From Alcanivorax nanhaiticus (GTDB taxonomy: Bacteria; Pseudomonadota; Gammaproteobacteria; Pseudomonadales; Alcanivoracaceae): 64,000 bases of DNA. This document shows, piece by piece, positions 44,573-53,298 of this stretch. The position numbers and the translations under genes were made by a program. The notes below the pieces were generated by a model. That model was not told the DNA's origin. It saw only the letters and a list, made by a program, of their open reading frames with translations, and ran no database searches. The stretch covers positions 124,001-188,000 of the forward strand of contig NZ_ARXV01000003.1 in assembly GCF_000756665.1 (NCBI RefSeq). Reading direction: 5' to 3'. Position 1 is the first letter of the stretch. Each line of letters starts with the position of its first letter.

Positions 44573-45115
44573 CTAGTCCAGGCGCGAGAAACGGCTGGCG
44601 ATGTCGCTGCCGGTAAAGTTCGCCACCCAGCCTTCCGTATTATTGAACAGACGAATGGCAACAAATCGCGGCTGTGAGCCCATATCGAACCAGTGCGGGG
44701 TGTTGGCGGGGACGCTGATCAGATCGCCCTTGGTGCACAGGACCTCGTAAACCTTGTCGCCGATGTGCAAGGTGAACAAGCCTTGGCCCTCCACAAAAAA
44801 GCGTACTTCGTCTTCGCTGTGACGATGCTCGTCGAGAAACTTCTGGCGAAAAACCGCTTTGTCAGGGTGATCCGGCACCATGCTGACCACATCCACCGTC
44901 TGGTAGCCTTCCGATTCCATCAACCTGTCAATATCCGCCTTGTAGGCAGCAATGACTTCATCCTGTGAAGGCTGCTCAGAGAGGGCCGCTGAGGCTTGCC
45001 ACTGTTCATAGCGGACACCGGCTGTGGCAAGTACCTTGGCCATGGCCTGCTTGTCGGTGAGGTGTTGCTCGGGGGCGTCGGGGGCATCCGCGCTGAAGAC
45101 TTTCATTTCACTCAT
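44573..45115 (-). CDS. mtnD: Acireductone dioxygenase
   Basis: A 180-residue cupin dioxygenase that converts acireductone to the keto acid precursor of methionine plus formate (iron form), or off-pathway products (nickel form). The metal ligands are His97, His99, Glu103 (DEHRHSEDEVRFF) and His141 (NTPHWFD), exactly the known ARD set. Length is typical. It starts three bases before the mtnB stop region ends upstream (gap of three bases), so it is co-transcribed with mtnB. Confidence 0.96.
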   Translation of the reverse strand: MSEMKVFSADAPDAPEQHLTDKQAMAKVLATAGVRYEQWQASAALSEQPSQDEVIAAYKADIDRLMESEGYQTVDVVSMVPDHPDKAVFRQKFLDEHRHSEDEVRFFVEGQGLFTLHIGDKVYEVLCTKGDLISVPANTPHWFDMGSQPRFVAIRLFNNTEGWVANFTGSDIASRFSRLD

Positions 45116-45118
45116 TGT

Positions 45119-45754
45119 CTAGACTCCACTCAGGCGACGGCGATCCAGCTCGATGGCGAGCAGAACCTCCAAGGCTTCAAGTTGACGGTAACAGGCGGGC
45201 AAATCTGCCGCCCAGGTGTACAGGCCGTGACCACGAATGAGATAGGCATGGCTGGCATCACCATCCTCCATGGCGGCATCCACCGCTTCTGCCAGGGCGG
45301 CAATATCCTGAGTATTGTCGAAGACAGGAATCACCAGGCGGCTTTCATGGGTGGTAAAGCCATCAAGGGCCTTGAGAAGTTCATAGCCATCCAGCGTAAT
45401 GCTGTTGGCCGGCCAATGCATGGTGAGTACCGTGCTGGCATGGCTATGGGTGTGAAGTACCGAGCCCACCTTGGGAAAACGACGATACAGCTGCGTATGG
45501 AGAAGGGTTTCTGCGGAGGGTTTGCCTGCGCTGGCCGCTTGTCCCTGCATATCCACCGCCATGATATCGGTTTCCCGCAGCAGCCCTTTGTCTTTGCCGG
45601 ACTGGGTGACGGCGGCGTAATGCTCATTGAGTCGTACGGAATAATTGCTGCTGGTGGCCGGTGACCAGCCATTGCCGTAGATGCGTTGTCCAATGGCGGC
45701 CAATGCGCGGCTGGCCTCGCGGAAATCGGCGGTGGAATAGGGGCGTTCGATCAT
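45119..45754 (-). CDS. mtnB: Methylthioribulose-1-phosphate dehydratase
   Basis: A 211-residue class II aldolase-fold zinc enzyme of methionine salvage that dehydrates methylthioribulose-1-phosphate. It shows the aldolase II pattern: GWSPATSSNYSVRL near the start, the zinc ligands in VLHTHSHAST, and YLIRGHGLYTWA near the end. GGAGAG precedes the ATG. It lies 13 bases after mtnA and three before mtnD, in an operon. Confidence 0.95.
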   Translation of the reverse strand: MIERPYSTADFREASRALAAIGQRIYGNGWSPATSSNYSVRLNEHYAAVTQSGKDKGLLRETDIMAVDMQGQAASAGKPSAETLLHTQLYRRFPKVGSVLHTHSHASTVLTMHWPANSITLDGYELLKALDGFTTHESRLVIPVFDNTQDIAALAEAVDAAMEDGDASHAYLIRGHGLYTWAADLPACYRQLEALEVLLAIELDRRRLSGV

Positions 45755-45767
45755 GGTGCTCTCCGCT

Positions 45768-46799
45768 TCACTGCTGTCGCAGATGGGCCAATACTTTCTC
45801 GGTGGTGGGTGCTTCGATAACGCCGCGTTCGGTGACGATCGCGGTAATTAGCTCGCCTGGCGTTACGTCAAAGGCGGGGTTGTAAACTGCCACCTCGCTG
45901 GGGGCCACAACTTTACCCTGAATCTGGCGTACCTCGCTGCCATCCCGCTCCTCAATCACAATATGTGAGCCATCGGGCAAGGCCGGGTCAAGGGTGGATA
46001 CGGGGGCCGCAACAATAAAAGGAATGCCGTGGTGCTTGGCCAGTACGGCCAGATTGTAGGTGCCAATCTTGTTGGCGGTATCACCATTGGCAGTGATTCG
46101 GTCTGCGCCAACGATAACCGCCTGGACTTTTCCCTGAGCCATAAGCTGGCCAGCCGTGCTGTCGGCCACCAGGGTAACGGGAATACCATCGTTAGCCAGT
46201 TCCCAGCTGGTCAGCCGGCTGCCTTGTAACCAGGGGCGGGTTTCCCCCGCATAGACACCGCGCAGCTGCTGCTTTTGCCACGCGCTCCTGATGATGCCCA
46301 ATGCGGTGCCATGGCCTCCGGTGGCTAATGCACCGGTATTGCAGTGGGTGTACACAGTAGCGTCCTGGGGCAGCAGGGATGCGCCGAAGTCTCCCAGTGC
46401 GTGGTTGGCAGCGATATCTTCTTGATGAATGGCCTCGGCATCCTGGGTCAGAGCTTGCACAAGCTCTGCGCCCTCAAGGGAGCCGCCAGTCGCTTGCAGT
46501 CGATCCAGTGCCCAGAACAGGTTCACCGCTGTGGGGCGGCTGGCCGCCAGCGTCTCAACGGCTCCAGCCAGAGCTGACATGCTGGCCCGCTGCTCCATGC
46601 GGGCAGCTTCCAGGGCAAGGCCGTAGGCAGCGGTGATGCCAATGGCTGGCGCCCCGCGTACCACCATGTCACGAATGGCCGTGGCTGCATCCTGACTATT
46701 GCGCACGGGAAGCCAGACAATCTCGGTGGGCAGCAGGCGCTGGTCCAGTAGTTCGAGGAAATCCCCGTGCCAGCGAATGGCGGCGCTGTTAATCACCAT
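45768..46799 (-). CDS. mtnA: Methylthioribose-1-phosphate isomerase
   Basis: A 343-residue enzyme related to the eIF2B alpha family. It isomerises methylthioribose-1-phosphate to methylthioribulose-1-phosphate in methionine salvage. Typical phrases are RDMVVRGAPAIGITAAYGLAL, VYTHCNTGALATGGHGTALG with the catalytic cysteine, and VIVGADRITANGDTANKIGTY with the catalytic aspartate. Length is standard. The start overlaps the end of the upstream PGPGW gene by 11 bases. No mtnK is present here; methylthioadenosine phosphorylase (mtnP) may feed the pathway from elsewhere. Confidence 0.96.
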   Translation of the reverse strand: MVINSAAIRWHGDFLELLDQRLLPTEIVWLPVRNSQDAATAIRDMVVRGAPAIGITAAYGLALEAARMEQRASMSALAGAVETLAASRPTAVNLFWALDRLQATGGSLEGAELVQALTQDAEAIHQEDIAANHALGDFGASLLPQDATVYTHCNTGALATGGHGTALGIIRSAWQKQQLRGVYAGETRPWLQGSRLTSWELANDGIPVTLVADSTAGQLMAQGKVQAVIVGADRITANGDTANKIGTYNLAVLAKHHGIPFIVAAPVSTLDPALPDGSHIVIEERDGSEVRQIQGKVVAPSEVAVYNPAFDVTPGELITAIVTERGVIEAPTTEKVLAHLRQQ

Positions 46800-47244
46800 G
46801 AATCATGTCCTCAGCTATTCCATCTGGATGTTGGAGTGGTGTTCGCCGGTATTTACGACGAATCCAGTTGGCTGCCCGGAAGACTCCGGGGCGGCGCATG
46901 ATAGCGCGTTCAAGGCGGTATTTCCCCGGAAATGTACTGGCCATAATGGCAATGAGTATGGTCAGCAACCCCTGGCCGGGTAGCACCAGCATGAGGATGC
47001 CGGCTATCAGCAACAGCAGGGCGAGGAGGTTCCGCAGGCACCATAGTAGCCACCCCAATGGGGTGCGACGAGCGGTTGGGTGATAGTCGCCGGTAAAATA
47101 GTCAGCAGGCATCCGGGCGATTAACAGTGGAATGGCGACCATGGATGCCAGCGCCATCAAAATGCCGGTAGCCGTCAAGGCGGGCAGCCAGGGCTCAAGG
47201 TGATGGGCAAGGGGTGCCAGCCAATCGGGCAACGTGGGCGTCAA
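46789..47244 (-). CDS. PGPGW-type small transmembrane protein
   Basis: A 151-residue membrane protein with hydrophobic segments near residues 25-45 and 66-100. It carries the phrase VLPGQGLLTILIAIMASTFPG, similar to the PGPGW family of unknown function. It has a basic C-terminal region (RRKYRRTP), presumably cytoplasmic. No ATG is available near the start. TTG 47244 with GGAG seven bases upstream is the best choice, and TTG 47313 is an alternative. Its end overlaps the mtnA start by 11 bases, placing it at the head of the methionine-salvage operon. No functional link is known to me. Confidence 0.7.
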   Translation of the reverse strand: MTPTLPDWLAPLAHHLEPWLPALTATGILMALASMVAIPLLIARMPADYFTGDYHPTARRTPLGWLLWCLRNLLALLLLIAGILMLVLPGQGLLTILIAIMASTFPGKYRLERAIMRRPGVFRAANWIRRKYRRTPLQHPDGIAEDMIHGD

Positions 47245-47342
47245 GCAGCTTCTCCGCAGGATGAACTGAACGTATCTGAGGGCTACAATGGTACTGGTTT
47301 CGGGTTTTTTCAAACCTTATCTCAACCCCCTTTGGAGAAAAC

Positions 47343-47816
47343 ATGTCTCTTGCCTGGCAGATTGTTCTGGCGGCTTTGCTCGGCCTGATAATTGGTACCG
47401 TGCTTGGTTTGATTCTGTGGCGGTTGTGGACAGCGCGAAGACAGCAACAGGCAATTCGTCAGCAACACGCTGGCGTGCTGGATAGTCTTGAGGTACTCAC
47501 CCTCGCCATGGCTCAGCAACAAGTGGAATTAAGTGAAGCGGCAATTCGTATCAGTGCCCTGCTGGATACCTTGCCAGAAAGTATTTCGCCGAAAGTGGAC
47601 TTGTCGGATTTTCATCAATTCGCCGAGACCTGTCGGCAGTTTGACCGAGGGGAGGCACGTGCGGCGCTCACGCCGCGGGTTCGGCACCAGCAGGATAGCT
47701 ATCGCTGGCAACTCGAGGCTGAGTACAAGGAGCGACTGGAAAGCTGTGCTCAGCGGCTGGAAACCGTGCTGCCAGCCTGGCGTTCGGGATTACGGCTATC
47801 CTCGTCGCTCAAATAA
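47343..47816 (+). CDS. DUF2489-family membrane-anchored protein
   Basis: A 157-residue protein with one N-terminal membrane helix (about residues 6-27) followed by a helical cytoplasmic domain. Conserved phrases VLTLAMAQQQVELSEAAIRI and SALLDTLPE fit the DUF2489 family, whose function is unknown. GGAGA stands before the ATG. Its last 67 bases overlap the convergent DUF3108 gene, an unusually long overlap of two coding ends. It is divergent from the mtn operon, with about 100 bases between starts. Confidence 0.75.
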   Translation: MSLAWQIVLAALLGLIIGTVLGLILWRLWTARRQQQAIRQQHAGVLDSLEVLTLAMAQQQVELSEAAIRISALLDTLPESISPKVDLSDFHQFAETCRQFDRGEARAALTPRVRHQQDSYRWQLEAEYKERLESCAQRLETVLPAWRSGLRLSSSLK

Positions 47817-48544
47817 CGGAATTCGGTCAGTTCAATACGGCCGCGTACGAAAGGGTTTTCCTGATGATCCATGCGGATCATGAAGTATTCCAGTGAAGGG
47901 GCTGCCCAGAAACGGGACTTGCGGCCGCGCTCCTCGTAGTCCCGCTCAAGGCCAGATGCCAGCCATTCACCTGCGGGGGTCTTGATCGTTTCGTTATCCA
48001 GCGCGCGGTATTGATACTTGGTCATGCCATCGGGTTCCGCCACATCAAAGCTAAAGGACTGATCCGCTTTGGCCATATGGCAGCGAGAAACCATGGCGAC
48101 ACTCAGTGCATCCAGTGCGTTACGTGCCAGGGGATAGACCGCCTTACTGCCTTTGGCGGTCTGGGTATCCCAGTCGAAATCAATTTCGCCTCCACGCTGG
48201 ATGCCGAAGCCGACACTTTCATGCTGATAGTGATGGGGTTTGGCAACACAGTTACTCCAGTCAAAGAGGGCAGTTTCCTCATGACGGAAGAGGCGATTCT
48301 GTGCCTTGAAATGCAGTTGATAGTGTTCGGAGTCCCGGGTCAGGCGGATGGTGGCGTTGAGCCCGACAGGGATGCCATTGACCACAACACGGTAGCTGGC
48401 TTCCACCTCCGGCAAGGCCAACGGGAATGTGGCGCCGGGCGTGGATTCTGCATCGCGAGGGGAATCGGCGAAGACGGAGGAAGTGCACAGCAACGCCGCT
48501 CCAGCCAGGGAAGGCATTAGTCCGAATGTGCTGTTAGCTGTCAC
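47750..48544 (-). CDS. DUF3108-family exported protein
   Basis: A 264-residue protein with a signal peptide (cleavage likely after SSVFA) and a beta-rich domain of the DUF3108 family: VEASYRVVVNGIPVGLNATI, ALFDWSNCVAKPHHYQH, GEIDFDWDTQTAKG and the late motif REER-like YEERGRKSRFWAAP. Members are periplasmic or outer-membrane-associated and of unknown function. The start is GTG 48544, with AAAGGGA close by; ATG 48517 is an alternative that still keeps a hydrophobic leader. Its 3' end overlaps the convergent DUF2489 gene. Confidence 0.82.
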   Translation of the reverse strand: MTANSTFGLMPSLAGAALLCTSSVFADSPRDAESTPGATFPLALPEVEASYRVVVNGIPVGLNATIRLTRDSEHYQLHFKAQNRLFRHEETALFDWSNCVAKPHHYQHESVGFGIQRGGEIDFDWDTQTAKGSKAVYPLARNALDALSVAMVSRCHMAKADQSFSFDVAEPDGMTKYQYRALDNETIKTPAGEWLASGLERDYEERGRKSRFWAAPSLEYFMIRMDHQENPFVRGRIELTEFRYLSDEDSRNPERQAGSTVSSR

Positions 48545-48804
48545 GTCCCTTTGATTCCTGATCTGGAAGAATAAAGTGGCTCGATGATAACACGGTGTCT
48601 TTATCTGGCCAGTGTCAGAATCAAGACTGAGATGCCCGGCTGAAACGATAGAATGCGCTGCCGCAGTCGGGATGCTGTGTTAATATTTGTAACTTATGGC
48701 GTTGTGATGTCATTGCCGGGGAGTCTGTCGGACTTGGGTCCGAAAGGCTCCTGTTAATTCAGCGCCAGGATGGCGTTGCCAGATACCAAATACGCGGACA
48801 CGAT

Positions 48805-49194
48805 ATGGACAGCAGAGAATCCCGTGGAGCCAACCGGCGCAAGTTGGCCCGCATCAACACCCAGATGCGAGTGGACGTATTCAAACATCGTTTTATTGGA
48901 GGCTGGCGATATGTGACCAGGGCGAAAGCGCTGGATTACAACCGCTACGGTATCGGCGTGACCTCCCCAATGCGCCTGTCTCCGGGTACCCGAATCAAAG
49001 TTGACCTCTACACCCCGGCCATGATCCTCCGCCAGGTGGATGCTGAGGTAGTGAGCTGCCAACGGGCAGGGCAGGCCTATCGACTGGGGCTCCGTACCTA
49101 CCAGACCTTGAAAGAAGTGGCGGGTGAGTCTGATCAGCACCAGATTCGCTATCTGGCGGGGATGGAAGAGGTTTTGCCCCAGCGTGCCTCTTAG
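48805..49194 (+). CDS. PilZ-domain protein
   Basis: A 129-residue PilZ-domain protein, a probable cyclic-di-GMP receptor. The two binding motifs are RRKLAR (RxxxR, residues 11-16) and DYNRYGIGV ((D/N)xSxxG-like, near residue 48, with Asn in place of Ser). The rest is a single beta-barrel domain. Such small PilZ proteins modulate motility or surface polymers; the partner is not visible here. The upstream 260-base gap has no other gene. Its stop overlaps a sequence similar to the end of the MITE-like element. Confidence 0.85.
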   Translation: MDSRESRGANRRKLARINTQMRVDVFKHRFIGGWRYVTRAKALDYNRYGIGVTSPMRLSPGTRIKVDLYTPAMILRQVDAEVVSCQRAGQAYRLGLRTYQTLKEVAGESDQHQIRYLAGMEEVLPQRAS

Positions 49195-49261
49195 GGCTTG
49201 TTAACAGGCTCAGGTCTCGCAGGCAGTTCGCAGCACCGACTTGCCAGTTAGCCTCGAAACC

Positions 49262-49285
49262 TCGCGGCGGAGCCGCCGCTCCCAC
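49262..49285. repeat. REP-like palindrome (copy 4)
   Basis: A 24-base unit like copy 3, with the perfect stem GCGGCG-GAGC-CGCCGC followed by TCCCAC. It lies between the PilZ gene and the AlgP-like gene. Confidence 0.7.
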
Positions 49286-49357
49286 AGGTACCAGCTCGCC
49301 AAGGCTGTGCCTGTCGGGCACCGCTGACGCAGCCATGGCGGTTTCACTGGCAGGGGC

Positions 49358-49399
49358 AAAACAAAAAAGCCCCGACTGAGAGGTCGGGGCTTTTTGTTT
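49358..49399. terminator. Bidirectional terminator after algP-like gene
   Basis: AAAACAAAAAAGCCCCGAC pairs with GTCGGGGCTTTTTGTTT. It lies 16 bases past the stop of the minus-strand AlgP-like gene and can also end PilZ-gene transcripts. Confidence 0.88.
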
Positions 49400-49414
49400 A
49401 ACCGGAACGAAGGC

Positions 49415-50008
49415 TTAGCTTGCTTTAGGTGCTGGAGCCTTCTTCGCGGCGGCCTTCTTCTTGGCTACCGCTTTTTTCTTGGCTGGCGCCTTCTTGGCGG
49501 CAGCTTTCTTCTTGGCTGGGGCCTTTTTCGCAGCCGCCTTTTTCTTGGCAGGTGCTTTCTTCACCGCAGCTTTCTTGGGGGAGACCTTTTTCTCTATTTC
49601 CTTGGCGCGCTTCTCCAGGTCTTTCTCGTACTGACCAATGACGCGAGCCAGGCTGTGAGCCTGCTTGGCGGTGGCCTTCAGTACCTTGACCTCGGTTTCG
49701 AGAATGCGCTTGCGGGTTTCGGAGTCGTCTACCTGCTTGCGGGCATCGTCAGCGGCTTTGCGGGCGCGGTCCAGCTGACGCTTAACGGTGGCGGTGGCCT
49801 TCTCGCGGTATTCGGTTTGCAGGCTCTCGAACTTGCTCAGGTACTCGCGGCGACGCTCCATTTCCTTGTTGAGACGATCGCGCGCTTTTTCCAGCTGTTT
49901 TTCCAGCTGACCGATTTGCTTCTCACGTTCTTTATCAAAGCGCTCAGCCAACTTGCGGATCTGCGCCTGAAGTTCCTCAACGGTATCTTTAACCTTGTTA
50001 GCAGCCAT
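49415..50008 (-). CDS. algP: AlgP-like, lysine/alanine/proline-rich histone H1-like protein
   Basis: A 197-residue protein in two parts. Residues 1-125 form a long, highly charged coiled coil (ELQAQIRKLAERFDKERE and on). Residues about 140-197 are a tail of KKAPAKKKAAA-type repeats like eukaryotic histone H1. This matches P. aeruginosa AlgP (AlgR3), a DNA-binding protein linked to alginate gene expression, and the conserved N-terminal family. The repeats are nearly periodic at the DNA level and may vary in copy number between strains. It is transcribed alone with a strong terminator. Confidence 0.8.
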   Translation of the reverse strand: MAANKVKDTVEELQAQIRKLAERFDKEREKQIGQLEKQLEKARDRLNKEMERRREYLSKFESLQTEYREKATATVKRQLDRARKAADDARKQVDDSETRKRILETEVKVLKATAKQAHSLARVIGQYEKDLEKRAKEIEKKVSPKKAAVKKAPAKKKAAAKKAPAKKKAAAKKAPAKKKAVAKKKAAAKKAPAPKAS

Positions 50009-50221
50009 GGACGACTCCCTTTCCCCTTCGGATGGTATGAAACAGCTTGGCGTAGCGTTGAAGACAACGCTGTTGCAACTTTATGCCACATATATGATGT
50101 GAACAACCATTGATCAATTTGTGTCGGACAGAACGGAGTCAAGATGTATCCATTCTCCCTGCATTGCGCTTTGAATCTCACAGCAGGATACTGGCTGCAA
50201 CCTGGATGGATGAGATAAATC

Positions 50222-51139
50222 ATGCCTGTGTCGTTTGACGGCAAGCTTGTTGTTGCCATTAGTTCACGTGCGCTTTTCGATCTGTCTGACAGCCATAAAG
50301 TCTATGTAGAGCAAGGGCTGGATGCGTTTCAGGATTACCAGATAGAGCACGAAGAAGATGTGCTTAAGCAGGGGGATGCCTTTCCTCTGGTAAAGAAGCT
50401 GCTTGCCATCAACGAACTGCAAGGTGGTGAGGGCAGGGTGGAAGTGATCCTGTTGTCACGCAACAGTTCTGATACCGGGCTGAGGGTCTTTAATTCCATA
50501 GAACATTATGGGCTACCTATTACCCGGGCGGCTTTTGCCGGTGGGGAAAGCCCCTACCGGTACGTGTCCGCCTTTGGGGCTCATCTGTTTTTGTCTACTG
50601 ACCCTGATGATGTGCGTCAGGTGCTCGAAGCCGGCTATGCGGCGGCCACCATCCTTTCCGGTGGCAGCTGCCAACGAGAAGATGGCGTGCTGCGTGTGGC
50701 ATTTGATGGTGATGCAGTGCTTTTTTCTGATGAGTCCGAACAGATTTTTCAGAGTGCAGGTTTGGCAGCATTTACCGAGAATGAGAAACGTGCTGCGCGG
50801 ACTCCCATGAACGGCGGGCCGTTCAAGCCTTTCCTCGCGGCCCTGCATCAACTGCAGAACAGCTTTCCCCATGATGAATGCCCGATTCGCACGGCTTTGG
50901 TGACGGCCAGAAGCGCTCCGGCCCATGAGCGTGTCGTGCGGACTCTCAGAGAATGGGACGTTCGACTGGATGAGAGCCTTTTCCTGGGTGGGCTGCCTAA
51001 AGGGGATTTTCTGCGGGCATTTGGTGCCGATATGTTTTTTGATGATCAGCAAGGTCACTGCGAGTCCGCTGCAGAGCACGTGGCAGCCGGACATGTACCT
51101 CATGGCATTTCCAACGTGGCGTCCGGCGGCGATAAGTAA
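50222..51139 (+). CDS. Cytosolic 5'-nucleotidase (NT5C1-like family)
   Basis: A 305-residue protein of the 5'-nucleotidase family related to animal cytosolic NT5C1. It opens VVAISSRALFDLSD. Typical family segments are HEEDVLKQGDAFPLVKKLL, VILLSRNSSDTGLRVFNSI, VAFDGDAVLFSDESE (an acidic HAD-like motif) and FLGGLPKGDFLRAFGADMFFDDQ. It would dephosphorylate nucleoside monophosphates; the preferred base is unknown. It has no signal peptide. It lies alone upstream of cysB. Confidence 0.86.
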   Translation: MPVSFDGKLVVAISSRALFDLSDSHKVYVEQGLDAFQDYQIEHEEDVLKQGDAFPLVKKLLAINELQGGEGRVEVILLSRNSSDTGLRVFNSIEHYGLPITRAAFAGGESPYRYVSAFGAHLFLSTDPDDVRQVLEAGYAAATILSGGSCQREDGVLRVAFDGDAVLFSDESEQIFQSAGLAAFTENEKRAARTPMNGGPFKPFLAALHQLQNSFPHDECPIRTALVTARSAPAHERVVRTLREWDVRLDESLFLGGLPKGDFLRAFGADMFFDDQQGHCESAAEHVAAGHVPHGISNVASGGDK

Positions 51140-51202
51140 CTACCTGCAAGGCTTCCTATGCTTTTGCTGTATAATTACTTATATTCTTATAACCACTCGT
51201 AA

Positions 51203-52207
<1,005 letters not shown>

Positions 52208-52216
52208 AGCCGTTTC

Positions 52217-52407
52217 TACCACAGAGGGCACAGAGATCACTGAGTAAAACCCTGGCTTATTCGGTTGCTCTGTGCCGCATCTACAGACATGTACCGCCCA
52301 ATGACCGTCCTGACCAAGTGGGCTCCGTTCACTGTCAAGGCTCCCAGTTCGAGTGGGAGTCTCTCCCTCCAGCCAGTTGAGTGTTTTCCTCGGTGTCCCC
52401 TGTGGTA
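52217..52407. mobile_element. Imperfect inverted-repeat element between cysB and thrH
   Basis: TACCACAGAGGGCACAGAG at 52217 and the complement of 52391-52407 (TACCACAGGGGACACCG) form imperfect inverted ends around 190 bases. Inside is a hairpin CTCCCA/TGGGAG. The ACCACAGAGG-CAC motif recurs in intergenic DNA of many gammaproteobacteria as I recall. I read it as a non-coding MITE-like element, filling almost the whole 285-base gap. Confidence 0.5.
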
Positions 52408-52492
52408 AAACCCCGCCTTTACCCACGCCAATTGATTTCTACTGGGCCGGCGGCTACATTGTGCGCGCCTGATCAACCCATAGGGGAATACC

Positions 52493-53110
52493 GTGGAATT
52501 GCTGTGTCTGGACCTGGAAGGGGTCCTGATCCCGGAAATCTGGATCAACTTCGCTGAAAAGACTGGAATCGAAGAGCTTCGTGCTACCACCCGGGATATC
52601 CCGGATTACGATGAACTGATGCAGATGCGTCTGCGCATTCTGGATGAGCATGGTTACGGCCTGCCCGATATCCAGGAAGTCATCGATACTCTTGAGCCCC
52701 TCGACGGAGCCAAGGAATTTGTCGACTGGGCCCGCGAAAATTTCCAGCTGATCATCCTCTCGGACACCTTCTACGAGTTTGCCAAGCCCTTGATGAAGAA
52801 GCTGGGCTGGCCGACCCTGTTCTGTCACCGCCTGGAAGTGGACGAAAACGGCAAGATCACCGACTACAAACTGCGCCAGAAAGACCCCAAGCGCATGTCC
52901 ATTAAGGCTTTCCACAGCCTGAACTATCACTGTATTTCTGCGGGTGATTCCTACAACGACACCACTATGCTGGCCGAAGCCGAGCAGGGCATCCTGTTCC
53001 ATGCGCCGGACAACGTGATTGCCGAATTCCCGCAGTTTCCTGCAGTGCACAGCTACGAAGACCTGAAAAAGGAAATCGTCAAGGCAAGCCCACGGGATAT
53101 TCCGCTGTAA
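52493..53110 (+). CDS. thrH: Phosphoserine phosphatase / homoserine phosphotransferase ThrH
   Basis: A 205-residue HAD-superfamily enzyme. In Pseudomonas, ThrH dephosphorylates phosphoserine and can pass the phosphate to homoserine, linking serine and threonine synthesis. HAD motifs are LDLEGVLIPEIW (Asp7, Glu9), ILSDTFYEF and SAGDSYNDTTML. Length and the DLEG motif (rather than DMDS as in SerB) mark it as ThrH. The start is GTG 52493 with AGGGGAA upstream. A terminator follows the stop by about 60 bases. Confidence 0.93.
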   Translation: MELLCLDLEGVLIPEIWINFAEKTGIEELRATTRDIPDYDELMQMRLRILDEHGYGLPDIQEVIDTLEPLDGAKEFVDWARENFQLIILSDTFYEFAKPLMKKLGWPTLFCHRLEVDENGKITDYKLRQKDPKRMSIKAFHSLNYHCISAGDSYNDTTMLAEAEQGILFHAPDNVIAEFPQFPAVHSYEDLKKEIVKASPRDIPL

Positions 53111-53170
53111 AACAAGCTGCATAGAGCAGGTTTCACCCATAACGTGAGCGAAGCCTGTCGGACCAATATC

Positions 53171-53205
53171 AAAAAGCCGCGCCCAGCCTTGGGTGCGGCT
53201 TTTTT
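53171..53205. terminator. Terminator after thrH
   Basis: AAAAAGCCGC-GCCCA pairs with TGGGT-GCGGCTTTTT, followed by T residues. It lies between thrH and the convergent pabB. Confidence 0.85.
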
Positions 53206-53298
53206 GTGTCTTGGGTAAGTGATCAGAACCAGAGACTTCGCGTGCAAGCACCCTCCTACAGCTTGGGTTCTGGCTCAAGCTGTGCCCCACAGAGCAGG

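Noticed and set aside
49415-49600. DNA-level repeats in the AlgP-like tail considered as a mobile or regulatory repeat
   Set aside because: They are explained by the low-complexity KKAPAKKKAAA coding repeats of the protein.
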